DNA of 64,000 nucleotides, from contig JAUPFP010000043.1 in assembly GCA_036925085.1 (NCBI GenBank), positions 1,438,632-1,502,631 on the forward strand. Direction: 5' to 3'. Position numbers and translations under genes: made by a program. Of this stretch, positions 1 to 20,200 are shown one piece after another. The DNA comes from Brachycybe producta. Lineage: Eukaryota; Arthropoda; Diplopoda; Playtdesmida; Andrognathidae. Each line of letters begins with the position of its first letter. Position 1 is the first letter of the stretch. The notes under the pieces are model-generated. The model did no database searches. It was given only the letters and a program-made list of their open reading frames with translations, and was not told where the DNA came from.

Positions 1-9079
<9,079 letters not shown>

Positions 9080-10435
9080 TTTCAGGTGGATTCTATTCAG
9101 AAAAAAAAAGTAAGTATTTACAATTTTATTTATGATTAGAGGTTTAATTCGATAAAAAAAAATCTGCTCTTTAACGACTGATACGTAAACAGAAAACATG
9201 GAAATTATATGCTCCGAAGCAGCTGACTTCTATCAACCACCCCCACCCCCTCCTCTCATTCAACCTCGTGTTCGAATTTGGCGCTCAAAAGTCACGTGAC
9301 GTAACTCCGCAGTTTTCCCGCCATTTTCGTCAACTCCGATCCCTTTTGTTATTTTTTTTTTTTTTTGTAATTTTATGTTTTTCGAAATTGATTTTAATCA
9401 TGTGACCCCCCTCCGTATCGGTTTTTAAAGGTTTTATTTTCGATAAAGCTTGGGGTTTTTTTTGTTTAAAAGGTGGAAAAGTGTTTTGATACGAATTTAT
9501 TCGAGCGTATTCGGTCGTTAACCTTTTGTTTTTCACCCTTTTCGTTACGTTTTTTTAATACAAAAACTACAATTTTTTATTTTTCAAAAAAAAAAAAAAA
9601 AAACGCGTGTTTTCTTAAAAAAAGAGAGGTTTTTTTAAAGGATTAAAGTCATTGAGCGGCTTGCAAATGACGTAAAAAAAAAGAAGAGAAAAAGAAGTCG
9701 GAAGCGCCGAAGTTTTTCAACGCGGACAAAAACCGATCAGTTTTCGTACGATTTCGGATCAGAAATTGACATTATGAGAACGAAATCAAGTGCAATTTGA
9801 TATTGAGTACATTCTTTAGTATTTATTTGAACGTTAAATGTCGATTATGATAGAGAAACAATGAGAATTTGTAGTCGGTTTCCAAAGCGAGACAAGCGAT
9901 GATCAAAATGGCGCCAACAGAAAGAAAAACAGGGGGGAGGGAGGAGGAGGATGAGGTGGAACATGGAACACCCCCCCTCAACTCCCTCCCTCCTTTGTTT
10001 GAACATCAAAGAAACCCATTTAGAATGCGAATTAAGACGGAAATGAAACAGTTGAAGTAAAAATGAACAATTAGTAACACTTACATTTGTATTTATACTG
10101 TTTGTGATGGTTAATGACGGTGTTTAACGGTTGAAATCTGTTCACTCTCATGTGCAATAGATGGCACTGCCACATTCGATTTCAACTCCACACCTCAAAA
10201 TAATAAGGGAAAAAAAAAACAGAAATAAAAAGCGTTTCTTCTTGTTGGCAACTTTAGTTCGTTTTATTGTCATAGATGGCGCTCACGTAGCTCAAGTTTG
10301 TTTGGTTTTTTTTGTTGTTTCGTATAATATGTTTTTTAACTCATCGGTTTTGACGTTGAACGTGACGTCATTGCGGTTGTAATGGGTATTGGTTGAGTTT
10401 TTACCGAGAGGTGGTGCTACCTGGCGGTGTAAATT
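9080..10435. other. Intergenic: PDS5 upstream region
   Basis: No gene seen. It holds the PDS5 promoter block, a second promoter-like patch with TGGCGCCAA (9909-9917) followed by a G-rich run (about 9932-9950), a C-rich run near 9969-9990, and a CRE octamer TGACGTCA at 10363-10370. Confidence 0.6.
9277..9322 (-). promoter_or_regulatory. PDS5 promoter block: E2F-like sites flanking GTCACGTGAC
   Basis: About 200 bp upstream of the PDS5 start codon are TTTGGCGC (9277-9284, E2F consensus), the perfect palindrome GTCACGTGAC (9291-9300, E-box) running into TGACGTAAC (CRE-like), and TTTTCCCGCC (9313-9322, a second E2F-type site) followed by CATTTTC. E2F control would suit an S-phase cohesin gene. 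The motifs are seen; their use is inferred. Confidence 0.55.
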
Positions 10436-10642
10436 ACAGGCAATTAGAAAACGGGATGAACAGAAGTTAGCTCCGCCCTTTTTATGGCGACCAGCAACTT
10501 CTAATTGGTTTGTTGTGTAGCCTGATGTCATATGCTCCGCCCTTCTCAATGTCGAACCACACAACAAACCAAATTAGAAGTTGTTGTTCGTCATAAAAAG
10601 GGCGGAGCCAACTTTTGTTCATCCCGTTTTTTAATTGCCTGT
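10436..10642. repeat. MULE-type palindromic MITE, family M, copy 1, with 9-bp target duplication
   Basis: Ends ACAGGCAATTAG and CTAATTGCCTGT-like arms; both arms also carry GGGATGAACA and AGCTCCGCCCTTTTTATG in complementary form. It is flanked by GTGTAAATT (10427-10435) and TTGTAAATT (10643-10651), 8 of 9 identical. A 9-bp duplication is typical of Mutator-like elements. Confidence 0.8.
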
Positions 10643-10947
10643 TTGTAAATTGAGGTTAATTTTGGATTGTGCGCGTGTGTATATGAAGCGAAAATGTACT
10701 TTACAACTATTGGCAGGTAAATATGGGGATTGACGTCATATGGATTACATATGGAGGGTTTGTTACTTTGGATTGGTTTACAAAGCCTCAACAGTGCTCC
10801 ATAACATTTGCAAATTGGCTAATAAAAAAGGCTTTTAATAATGATTTTAATTTAATTTTGCTTATAGGTTTAATATTTTTAAAGAAATCTCCAACTGAAT
10901 TGCATAAACTAATAAACTAAATTGATAGGAGGCTATATGGTTGAAGC

Positions 10948-11657
10948 ATAGCCTCCTTATACAGTATAGATAAGGCCGACCCATTCAAGGCATTTGCCAT
11001 TGAGAAAGTGGAGAGAAAAAAGATGGCCGATTTGCACTTCACTCACTGAAGATGGAGCAACAAGCATTCCAATACTTTTATTTATTTCTGATTGGTTCAT
11101 GTATGTTATCAAAGAGTATACTATCCCCTATCTTTGATGTTATTATAGTAAATAGAATTTTTTTCAAATTGTTTGTAATTCTGCAAAGTCAAACAATTAT
11201 TTAATATACACAATGAATTGGGAAATAATAAAAATAAAATTAATGAAATGAATTATTTAAAATTTAATGTTGTTTTTTTATAATTGAAAAAAAATACAAT
11301 GCAGTAAAATTTATTTACAAAAATTCAATTAAAGTCAACACACAAATGAACTCTGAAATGTAATTACTGATATATAATATAATATATATATATATATAAT
11401 ATATAATATGTATATATATATATATATATCCTTTGTAAGATTTACAACCTGTAACACAACAATTAACCATTTTTTCGCAAAAATATAATTTGTTATCCAG
11501 AAACAAGACACAATAAACATGTCATAATGGTGAGAAATTTAAAATTATTGAACGTCTGCATCCGCCATCTGGTGGCAATTTTGAAGTTTTTGCGCAACAT
11601 TTTTTCACTCGCATTTTAGGGTCGAATGGGTCGGCCTTCTCTGTATAAGGTGGCTAT
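10948..11657. repeat. MULE-type inverted-repeat element (T), 710 bp, 9-bp target duplication
   Basis: Terminal arms ATAGCCTCCTTATACAG and CTGTATAAGGTGGCTAT, followed inward by AAGGCCGACCCATTC and its complement (11623-11637). Flanks are GGTTGAAGC (10939-10947) and GGTTGAAGA (11658-11666), 8 of 9 identical. The interior is noncoding and includes a short AT microsatellite near 11380-11430. Confidence 0.75.
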
Positions 11658-11948
11658 GGTTGAAGACAGCATGAACGATTCGTTTGCCCCGCCCTTTTAT
11701 GAGCTTAAGCGCCATCTATTGATCGCAAATGGCAAAGAATTATCTACACAAAGACAAGGCGATAGAGGGACGGCCAATTTCTAGTTGGAATAGCCGCTAT
11801 TAGCCAGACGTTTGTAACTTTTGTGTGGATACGCTCAGCTTAAAACTTAAACTTGAACGAAAAAAAAAAAAATACATTTTTCGTCCAAGATTAGAAGCTT
11901 ATGCGTTGTTCTCTACATTTTATTAATTCATTCTTTTGCACGTAAAAA

Positions 11949-14493
11949 ATGAGCGATAGAAAAAGGTTGAAAACAGGAGAAATGTAAGTAATTTTGTTTC
12001 AATACTGTGCGGACCGGGCCGTATACAGTATATAACAATAAAGAAATGTTGCCACTCGGTACTTTTTCGATGATTTCCTTTACATGACTGACTTGTGCAA
12101 CAAATAATAAATATCAGCCACACGTGTTCAGTCCTACGTTTGTTTTTGCGTGTGCACAATCAATCACTTGCACAATTGACGTTGTGTGAAGTGCATGAGA
12201 AAAAAAAAAAAAAGAAAAAAAAAAACCGCTAATTTAAATTAGTTTCGATGTGTTTCGAGCAGTCTACGATTTTGTACCCTTTTTTAGCCCCAACAGCTTT
12301 ATGTATGCGCATATACTACATTTCATGTTCGTATTTCTGGAATTTGTTAACAGGAACAGTAACGACGAAGTCGATGCAAACACGAAGAAGAAAAGAGTCC
12401 ACTGCAATGAATGCCCTGCTTCGTATACGACTCGCAATGGCTTATTACTACACAAGCAGAAGAAACATGGAGATGCTCCTCCGAAGACTAAGAATTATAT
12501 ATGCATGGTTTGTTCGGATGCATTTACATCGAAAAGGTTGTTGGATGCTCATTTGACCGAAAAACATGAAATAATTTTGAAATCGGAAACGTTGGAGTTC
12601 GAAAGTGAGGAGGCATTTGTAAAGTGGAAAGAAGAAACTGAGAAGCGAGATTTGTCAAGCTTTGTTACTACGAGAGGGAGCATTAAGAAAAAAAATGGAG
12701 CATCTGTCAGTGATTACGTCTGTCATCGATCTGGCTACTACAAAGGTAGGGGTTCAAACAAGAGGAACCTGAAGATTGGTGGTTCGAATAAGCTCGGAAA
12801 GGTATGCCCTGCTAGAATAAAAGTTGTGCGGGAGCCGCATCGAATTGTTGTTAATTACCATAGCACTCATGTGGGACACACGAATGATGTTGGTCGACTG
12901 CCATTGCTTCCCAGTGAGAAATCCATGCTAGCGGGGAAAATGTTTGAAGGTGTTCCTATGGATGACATTCTTCAAGAGATCCAGTCTGCCTTTAATAAAA
13001 ACGATAGGTTGCGCCTGATTAACAAGAGAGAACTTCACAACATTGCCAGGTCTTATAAAATTGATCGATGCATTGAGTTTAACGAAGACGATGCAACATC
13101 TGTGGCTGTTCTAGTTACGACGCTAAGGTTACAGTCGGATAACCCGGTAATACTTTTCAAGCCTTGTGGCAGTGAAGAGGAAACGTTTGGTGTTGTCTTG
13201 AAGGATGATGACTTTGTGCTTGCAATCATGAATGATGTGCAACGAGCTGTTCTGGAGCTTTATTGGGACAGGACAGTATACATTGAATCAACGCCTGGTG
13301 TGACACAGTACAATTATCAACTTACAATGCTTGTGGTCCTGGATAATGATGGCGAAGGTTTTCCTGTAGCATTTCTTTTGGCAAATAAACAAGATGAAGC
13401 CACATTCCAGTTGTTTTTTAACAGCATAAAGTCACGACTTGCCGCTGGGGTGAATCTGGAACCAACGTGTTTCATCTCTGATGGTGCTCCAGCATTTTAC
13501 AATGCATGGGTGAGTGTTTTTAAACCAGTCGAACACCAGCTTCTGTCTGCGTGGCATGTGAGAAGAGCCTGGGATGACAAGCTGATGGCTATCCCAGAAG
13601 AAAAGAGAGCAACTTTGAAAATGGAACTGTATGCGTGTCACTCAGAAACGGATGTGGTAACCTTTGAGAAACAAATGAGTTCGTGTTTGGCTGCTTGGAG
13701 ACTGGATGATGCAACAAAATCATTTGCCGATTATTTTCAGAAACACTACCTTAATCGAAAACAGCTATGGGCGTACTGTTATCGAGCAGGTCTTCCAGCT
13801 TCGAAGACAAACGTGGTGCTTGAAAACTGGCACAGAGAATTCAAAATCAACCGTGATTTGAAGGTCAAACCGGGATGCCGCCTGGACAAATCTATTCACA
13901 TCATCATGACCTGCATTCGCAAGAAAATGATGGGTGGTTTAATTTCGATACCAAAAGGAAAATTGACCGGACAGCTTTCCAATCTCTGCCACAGGCATGA
14001 GGTGAGTTCGTCGATGGAATGGGGCTACGTTCTCGAACTTGACACTTTAAAGTCTTGGGCCATTCCGTCATCTCGAACTGTGGCTGGGGAGTGCGATTCG
14101 GTTCTCTTTTACTATGTTAATCTTAATGATCCTGCATGCAAATGTGAAATTCGTTGCCTCCATTGTAACCTTTGTATTCATGCCTTAAAGTGTTCCTGTG
14201 TGGACAACAAAGTTTGTCACAACATGTGCAAGCATGTTCATTTAGTTGGGAGGAATGTGAACATGCTCGTTGTTGAAACGAACATGGAATCTGAGAGAAG
14301 TGCTACTGAAATGAATGTCATTTCAAAAGAATCTAGCAAACAGGTCACTGGAACCCTTGAAGAATTGAAAGCCCGCTTAACTAAAAGAGCTGAAATGTTA
14401 ATCGGAGTTATTCAAAAGATTTCATCGCAATCTGAATATCAAGTATTTAATGATGCTTTCAACAGTTTTGAGGCATCTATTCACAGTAAATAA
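11949..14493 (+). CDS. MULE transposase-like protein with C2H2 and SWIM zinc fingers (two exons)
   Basis: Mutator-like transposase relative, about 724 residues. My model: exon 1 at 11949-11983 (MSDRKRLKTGE), an intron with GTAAGT donor and TTAACAG acceptor, and exon 2 from 12354 to the TAA at 14493; the split codon restores Met. The open frame extends up to a GTG at 12250, but that stretch is better read as intron and has no ATG. Domains: two C2H2 fingers (residues about 28-80: CNECPASYTTRNG..H and CMVCSDAFTSKRL..H), a FLYWCH/FAR1-like Cys-His region, a MULE DDE core, and a C-terminal SWIM finger (CSCVDNKVCHNMCKH, from about residue 625). Catalytic positions: the first Asp is Glu (VYIESTPGVTQY, residue about 323, codon 13285); the second is Asp 388 (ISDGAPAFYNAW); the third is Glu 502 (VVLENWHREFK). 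No frameshift. Either a decaying transposon or a recruited host gene. Confidence 0.85.
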
Positions 14494-15072
14494 TCAAGTA
14501 TTGATTAACGTGTGTGTGTGTGATTCAGATTTGAACGTCTTGACATGAGATATATAAACCACAGGAAGTTGTTTTAGTCATCTTGTGGTAACAAAATGCA
14601 TTTTATTATTTTGAAGTGCTGATATTTTAATATTTTTTTGTTTGTTGTTTTTGTATTATGTTATTTTTTTTTTTTTTTTTTACGTAGTTTTCAAATTAAT
14701 TTTGTATTGCTGGGATTTTTCTTTAACATTATTATTCAACATTTAAGTTATTATTAAGCTTTCACACTTGAAAAATGTGAAAAGTTTATCTGTACCTATT
14801 AAATTGCGACAGCAAAGAAACTTTTTCTTGTGAATAACAAGGTGTGTTTTAATGGTTTTACTCAAAGCAACAAAAACCAGGTTTTGTTAGCTTTAAAATA
14901 TTTTGCTTGATCATCATATATATATTTTTACAAAGTTTAAAAATTGTACCCACATCATTACAAATAGAGAAATATATACGACATAGGTAATAGTTTTATA
15001 TTGTTTGATGTGTACAAGATGGATTTTTTTGTTGTTGCAAATAAAACCAAACTTTACATATCATTGATGAGA
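14494..15072 (+). other. 3' flank of the MULE-like gene
   Basis: AT-rich, no ORF. A GT repeat just after the stop codon, and an AATAAA polyadenylation-type signal at 15039-15044. No terminal inverted repeat matching the upstream MITEs was found here by eye. Confidence 0.5.
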
Positions 15073-15110
15073 AGTGGTGTAACTCGTCATAAATGATGGG
15101 AGCAAAATTC

Positions 15111-15252
15111 ACAGACAATTGTGCCCAGCATTAGAATTTGTTTTCCTGCGACCTTTTATGACGTCAGACCAAGTAACAAACCAATTAGAAATTGATGACG
15201 TTCATAAAAGGGCTGAGCAAAAGAAATTCTAATGCTGGGCACAATTGCCTGT
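15111..15252. repeat. Family M hairpin, copy 2, in the left arm of element L
   Basis: Arms ACAATTGTGCCCAGCATTAG and CTAATGCTGGGCACAATTG, with the family M core TTTTATGACGTCAGACCAA, then CAATTAGAAATTGATGACG. It has a CRE octamer at 15159-15166. It has no target duplication of its own. Confidence 0.7.
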
Positions 15253-15394
15253 GATAAACTGTAGTTTAATTTATATTTGAAAGAGAAAATGAGTTTTTCA
15301 TTTTCTCTGGTGTGCGCATGCGCGTTGTTTGTTCCTTTTTTACTCCTTTCATTTCAATTTCAGTCACCTCTCCCCCTTTTTTTCCTTCCTCCAC

Positions 15395-15432
<38 letters not shown>
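15395..15432. repeat. TC microsatellite followed by C-run
   Basis: About 19 TC units then nine C, in the left arm of element L. Frames through it give Ser-Leu polymers and are not genes. Confidence 0.95.
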
Positions 15433-15437
<5 letters not shown>

Positions 15438-15656
15438 CCCCCCTTCTACACTTTCCAACCTTTTCCCCTCTCCAATTTAATATCATGGGGTTCTTGGATG
15501 GGGAGTGTGCAACATATAGTTGACCTTGAGATAATCGGTATTTATGGTAAGCACTGTCGGGTCTGAGACGACTGTCTTGTACGTCTCACTGCCTCGAATT
15601 CGGATATGTTCCACAATGGTCTTTAAGAAAAAGATACAAAAAGAACAGGTAAATAC

Positions 15657-15850
15657 TTTCTGATGGCCAGGAAACTTGAACTTTGCGTGACATAGAACTT
15701 CTATAATGTGAGCCTTGTGCTGATCTTTAGTTCTCATGGACATGATATTACATTGATATACATGATATACCATTGTTTGTCCGATATTAACACGTGCAAC
15801 CGTACTTTGAGGCTTTCCAAAAGCACCATGCATTCCAGTAGTATATAAGC
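15657..15850 (-). pseudogene. Ribosomal protein L10 (RPL10) exon relic
   Basis: The minus strand reads [20 protein letters not shown], then [18 protein letters not shown], then [10 protein letters not shown], which aligns with the RPL10/QM block around GAFGKPQGTVAR. About ten extra residues interrupt it, from a small duplication of an ATATCATGT word. The piece keeps intron-like borders (acceptor TTTGTAG before it, GTATTT after it), so it looks like a genomic rather than cDNA capture. Arg positions of RPL10 have become His or Cys (GMR to GMH, RR to CH, GR to GH), as expected from CpG decay. No start codon and no rest of the gene: nonfunctional fragment inside element L. Confidence 0.75.
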
Positions 15851-16014
15851 CTACAAAAAAGACAATTTTATGTTTAATCAAATCCAACTTTCAAACTGAT
15901 GGTCGATTGGTAAAAATTTATCGGCTAAAGCAAATTTCATTTCAATTTTTTTTGGGCAAATGGTTTTAGGGTCAGTGTCTTTAGGGCGAATGGCTTTAGG
16001 AGGACTCACACAGA

Positions 16015-16092
16015 AGGCTAGAAGGTGTGTTAGAAACTCAATCATGTTGGGGTGTTTTCATGTTGATTCATTTCAAAATAAGCTTTTTATGG
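16015..16092. repeat. Family Q MITE fragment in element L
   Basis: Short match to the Q interior: CTAGAAGGTGTGTTAGAAAC and CATTTCAAAATAAGCTTTTT. No second arm. Confidence 0.45.
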
Positions 16093-16209
16093 GGTTGGTG
16101 GTATAAAACACGGAATTCAGTAGCTTCGGAATTTCAATAAATAAAATAAATTTCATTCATTTATTTTTTTAATTGAAAAAAAAAAAATAAGATTTAAGAA
16201 TTTTATCAT

Positions 16210-16471
16210 GGTGTATCGTGGACCAAGAGAAGAACCAACCGGTCAATTCTAGACCAGATGGGAGTGGAGTTTTCGCTCATTGGAGAAATCAATTATGCTT
16301 GGAAAGATCGGAGGAAATAGGAGGAGAGGAAGACAGCGTACAAGATGGATGGATGGTGTGAAAGAAGGCACAGGAAGATCTCGGCAACAACTACGAGAAG
16401 CAGTGCAGTCAACTTGAAGTGCGTTTGTCTACGGAGTCACCAGGAGTCGAAAACGACTCGACGGATCATAA
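16210..16471 (+). pseudogene. LINE (non-LTR retrotransposon) ORF2 C-terminal relic
   Basis: Reads WTKRRTNRSILDQMGVEFSL in one frame, then (16295-16471) MLGKIGGNRRRGRQRTRWMD, GVKEGTGRSRQQLREAVQST, stop, and AFVYGVTRSRKRLDGS before TAA. This is the typical tail of LINE reverse transcriptase proteins. One frameshift and one stop; followed by a short ATAACATAACATAC tail. Dead copy inside element L. Confidence 0.75.
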
Positions 16472-16938
16472 CATAACATACTACTTTTTATTTCATGACA
16501 ACCGGACATTCATACAAAATGTCATTTATAATGAAGTATTTGAATAAAATTATATATATAATATCCCAGGTCTGTGGGTCTATCTGTCTCGGAAGCAACG
16601 CTGTACAACCATTGAAGCACGTCGGAATTTATATAAATTTTAATAAATGAACGGCTTTTTTTCTCAAGGTCAACTATATGTTGCACACTCCCCATCCAAG
16701 AACCCCATGATATTAAATTGGAGAGGGGAAAAGGTTGGAAAGTGTAGAGGGTGAGAGAGAAACGTGGAAGGGGAAAAGGTTGGAAAGAGTAGAGGGGGAG
16801 AGAGAAACGTGGAGGGAGGAAAAAGGGGGAGGGGTGAATGAAATTGAAATGAAAGGAGTAAAAAAAGGAACAAACGACGCGCATGCGCACAATTGCCTGT
16901 GAATTTTGCTCCCGTCATTTATGACGGGTTACCCCACT

Positions 16939-17269
16939 AGTAGTTAAATAATTTTAGTAACAAAATTAATCTAGAATTGTGTTCCCGTCATTTATGATGG
17001 GTTACTCCACTAGTTCCTGTATAAAATTGGTTGGAACCATAAGATAGCGCCACCTATTGGTTTTAACAGACGATATGGACGCCATACTTGTTCTCAACGT
17101 TATTGAACTTGAAAAAAATGAGCAGGCCTTTAGGAGAAGGAGGCGTGTCCATCTACTTGTTTGTAATTGTGGTTAGTTTCCATGGCGATATATTTAATAA
17201 ACAAATGTTTGGTGACATTTTCGTATTAATTGACTTTATAGGTCAACAAGTAATAATTCAGCCATAATA
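16939..17269 (+). other. DYNC2H1 upstream region
   Basis: No ORF of note. It contains an extra copy of the element L terminus (TCATTTATGATGGGTTACTC, within 16977-17022) and then the DYNC2H1 proximal promoter with an X-box-like site. A transposon end therefore lies within about 250 bp of the dynein start codon. Confidence 0.6.
17177..17190 (+). promoter_or_regulatory. RFX X-box-like site upstream of DYNC2H1
   Basis: GTTTCCATGGCGAT matches the RFX X-box (GTTNCCATGGNAAC type) in its imperfect palindromic form, 80 bp before the ATG. RFX factors drive intraflagellar transport genes in animals, and X-boxes usually lie about this far upstream. Motif seen; function inferred. Confidence 0.65.
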
Positions 17270-20200
17270 ATGAAAAGTGGAGACAGTAGGAAGGATTTTA
17301 TACTGTCTACTACAGGTAAAGGCTTCAAATGCGTTATTTTAAACCCAAAAAAACTTAGGAAAAAAAGGTGATGTACAGAGTGTTTCAAAAGTGTTTACAA
17401 ATTGTTTCTAATCCATGAAAAATAGGGAACTACTTTTCAATTCCGTTGAATGAAACGTCTCTATCCAAACTTCAGTCATGTGATGAGTTGAACGACTTCC
17501 TAGACGATGGAAACGTCGGCGTTTTGTCAGCTAAACTCGAAAAACGATCCAACGATGGACAACAAATTGTTCTTCTATCGAATACGGTTTCATTTTAAGC
17601 AATTTTTTCCAAGTGATTTTAGTCGATTAATTGTTGTTTTCTTTCGTTCTTTTTTCAGTTGGAATCCGGGGATTCAAATCAGAACAATGTCTTAGTGTTC
17701 TTAAAACTTTGGCCTGAAGTGATCACTCCCGACAATCTTCATCGTAATGTTCTCGTTTCGTCGATGGTGGATTCTCCGATCAGTACGCTCTATCACTCGC
17801 TTCAGAAGTTGTACTCTCCGTTACTCTTAAAGGTCCTGTCGTATTGTATTTTACACGTTGTAAAAAAAAAAATTGTTAGAATTTATTTTGATCAAAAGTT
17901 AAAAAGGAAAATAATTAGGGATGGGCCATTCGAATCCTCAAATTCCGCGAATCTTGAAAAATATTTGAGGTTCGAAAACTTGAATTTTGGCGCTTTTTTC
18001 TTATTTTAAAAACTTTGGTAAAATTACTTTTAACTCCATTGGTGTCCATCAGAAGACTAACAAAAAAACGGTGATTGTTGCAATTTCGGTGGTGCCCCTG
18101 AGTGCCACTCTATTCTTTATTATTAATAATTTAATATTATGTCATTTATTTGTATCTTAATAATGAATAATATAGGATTCTTAGATGAAGGATTCGAGAT
18201 TATTTTTTATTCGAGAAAATTTAGGATTCGTCCCACCTCTAAAAATAATAAACCCATAACTTAAAAAATGGAATTTTTTTTTTCTTACTTAAATCAGGGT
18301 CGAAGTTAAAACTTTCATATTTTAGATTTTTAAAACTTGAGTTGAAAACCGTTTAATTCGAAAACGGATAACACGAAAAAAGTGGATAATATGGAATTTA
18401 TTTTCTATTTTGCGTGATAGAGTAAACATTCTTTTAACACGAAAAAATATTCCGGTTCTTCCCATTTCGTATTAAACATTTTACACTGTATAACTTTATA
18501 ATAAATCATTAAATTAGTGCTTTTTTAATAGCATCATTTATTAAAATAACGCGGCCAAGTAAGCTTGTGGCAGATGGGCAAAAATCCAATTGGAAATGAA
18601 TTGTCAAAACCCAATAACAATTGCAATGTGTTATATGGTTTAGTTGAAATAATACGTTGTCAGAAAATGAAGAGCCCATAATACAAATTTATTTTTAAAT
18701 AAATCATTTCTTCATTTTATAATTTAAAAATAGAATTTTATTGAAAAGTCTTTTTAAAAGTTTAGATTTTTGAATTTTTTTTATTAAAAAAAAATCTCAT
18801 AATTGAAATTAGTTGAGTTTTGGTTATGATTGACATGAACTGACTCGAATTAAAATCAGTTTAATGTTTTCAGGGTGTTAACTCGAACAGTAATTTCGAT
18901 CCCAAGTTACAAGATTTGCTTGCAGAATTGGAGTCGGGACTTGGAAGTCTTCTTCGTCAACGTGATCCTTCAGATCTGAAGTCGGCGGCTTCTGATCTTG
19001 CTTGTATATTTGACAACCGCTTGCTTTTTTTTAAAAAAAAAAAGAGAAATTCTTAAAATGGGGCCATTTTAATTTTTTATTTTTTTTTATAGATGTTTTG
19101 AGTCCGTCGAACGAGTTTCAGTTTTGGGCAGATGCTGCATCGAACGATTTGAGTTCCAGAGATGATCGGATTGCAGCTCAACAATTTGCGAGCACTTTGA
19201 AACCGATGGCTAACGTTTTCGACTCGCTGGACACTTTACAGTTTTCAGCTTGTAGAGAGTTGATCGAAACTACTTATAATGTTCTCGACGATCTGTGGAG
19301 AAAGGAAACTCCATATCCTCAGGAAAGAATGAGTAGATTGTTAGAGGTTTCTGGTAAACTACTTCATTCCTTACATTTGTATCAAATGGTTCGCTGGTTC
19401 TTAAAGTGGTTTCTTTTTTTAGGAAACTGTTTGATGCGATTTTTACAGATGAAACTGTCCGCGATTCATCTTTGGACAGATGTTTTCGGTGTCGTCGAAG
19501 AGAATTTGTCAGAAGCAATAGATCTGAGTTCGTTGTGGGTTAATGTTTGTCACAGGTTAACTGCTTCCTTATGGTCGCAAAACGGAACTCATCTTTGGAA
19601 AGGGAAACCGTTCAAACCTCGTAACGTCTTGCTCTTCATTAAGAGACTAAAAAGCGTAAGTTTTAAGAAGGACGTTGTTTCGTTTTTTTTTTAAACATTG
19701 GTACAAAATAAAATACAACGAGAATACGTTTTTTTTTAACGAGACATGAAAAAAATGTCGAGATTTATTTCAAACTTTATGATGCTGCCTCATAAACTAA
19801 ACTTTTTAAGGCAGTTTGAACTTTTTTTTAAAGAATTTTTTTTCTTGAGTATGATTTTATTGTGTTGATAACTGTTGTAGATTTTGACCATTCGTACGAT
19901 GCATCATCAATTGATGCGTGTTCTGTCGCAGAACGATCAGGAGGAACTAAGGACTTGCGATTCTTTTATTCCATTTTCGGGATTAAATCCAGTTCTTTGT
20001 AATCCATACACAGAACCACTTTGGAAAGCAGCTGTGGTTCAGTTTGAAAACAGTCTTCAAACAGCCGAACAACGAACTGCGAGCAAACTGAAAATGCTAC
20101 TTCAGAATGTCACAGATAATCCGTTGCAGGTTTATCTACTGATTGATTGGATTATATCTTATTATTGATTCCTGTTTTTGTGTCAATAGTTGTTACAAGA

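Larger units (their letters stand above)
15073..16938. mobile_element. 1.9-kb inverted-repeat element (L) carrying captured gene fragments
   Basis: The outer ends mirror each other: AGTGGTGTAACTCGTCATAA on the left and TTATGACGGGTTACCCCACT on the right. Arms continue with GAGCAAAATTCACAG, then TGTGCGCATGCGCG, CCTCCACGTTTCTCTC, TCATGGGGTTCTTGGATGGG and AGTTGACCTTGAG. The right arm is about 280 bp (16660-16938). The left arm is about 470 bp because it also holds a small hairpin (15111-15252) and an extra stretch. The loop has an RPL10 exon relic and a LINE tail. No clear target duplication was found. A second copy of the right end lies at 16977-17022. Confidence 0.7.

Noticed and set aside
12250-12353. 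Upstream extension of the MULE frame as coding N-terminus
   Set aside because: It begins at GTG, has a hydrophobic non-family sequence and ends in a good splice acceptor; the exon at 11949-11983 joins in frame instead.
15277-15566. Ser-Leu-rich ORFs
   Set aside because: Read-through of a TC repeat and C-run in the arm of element L.
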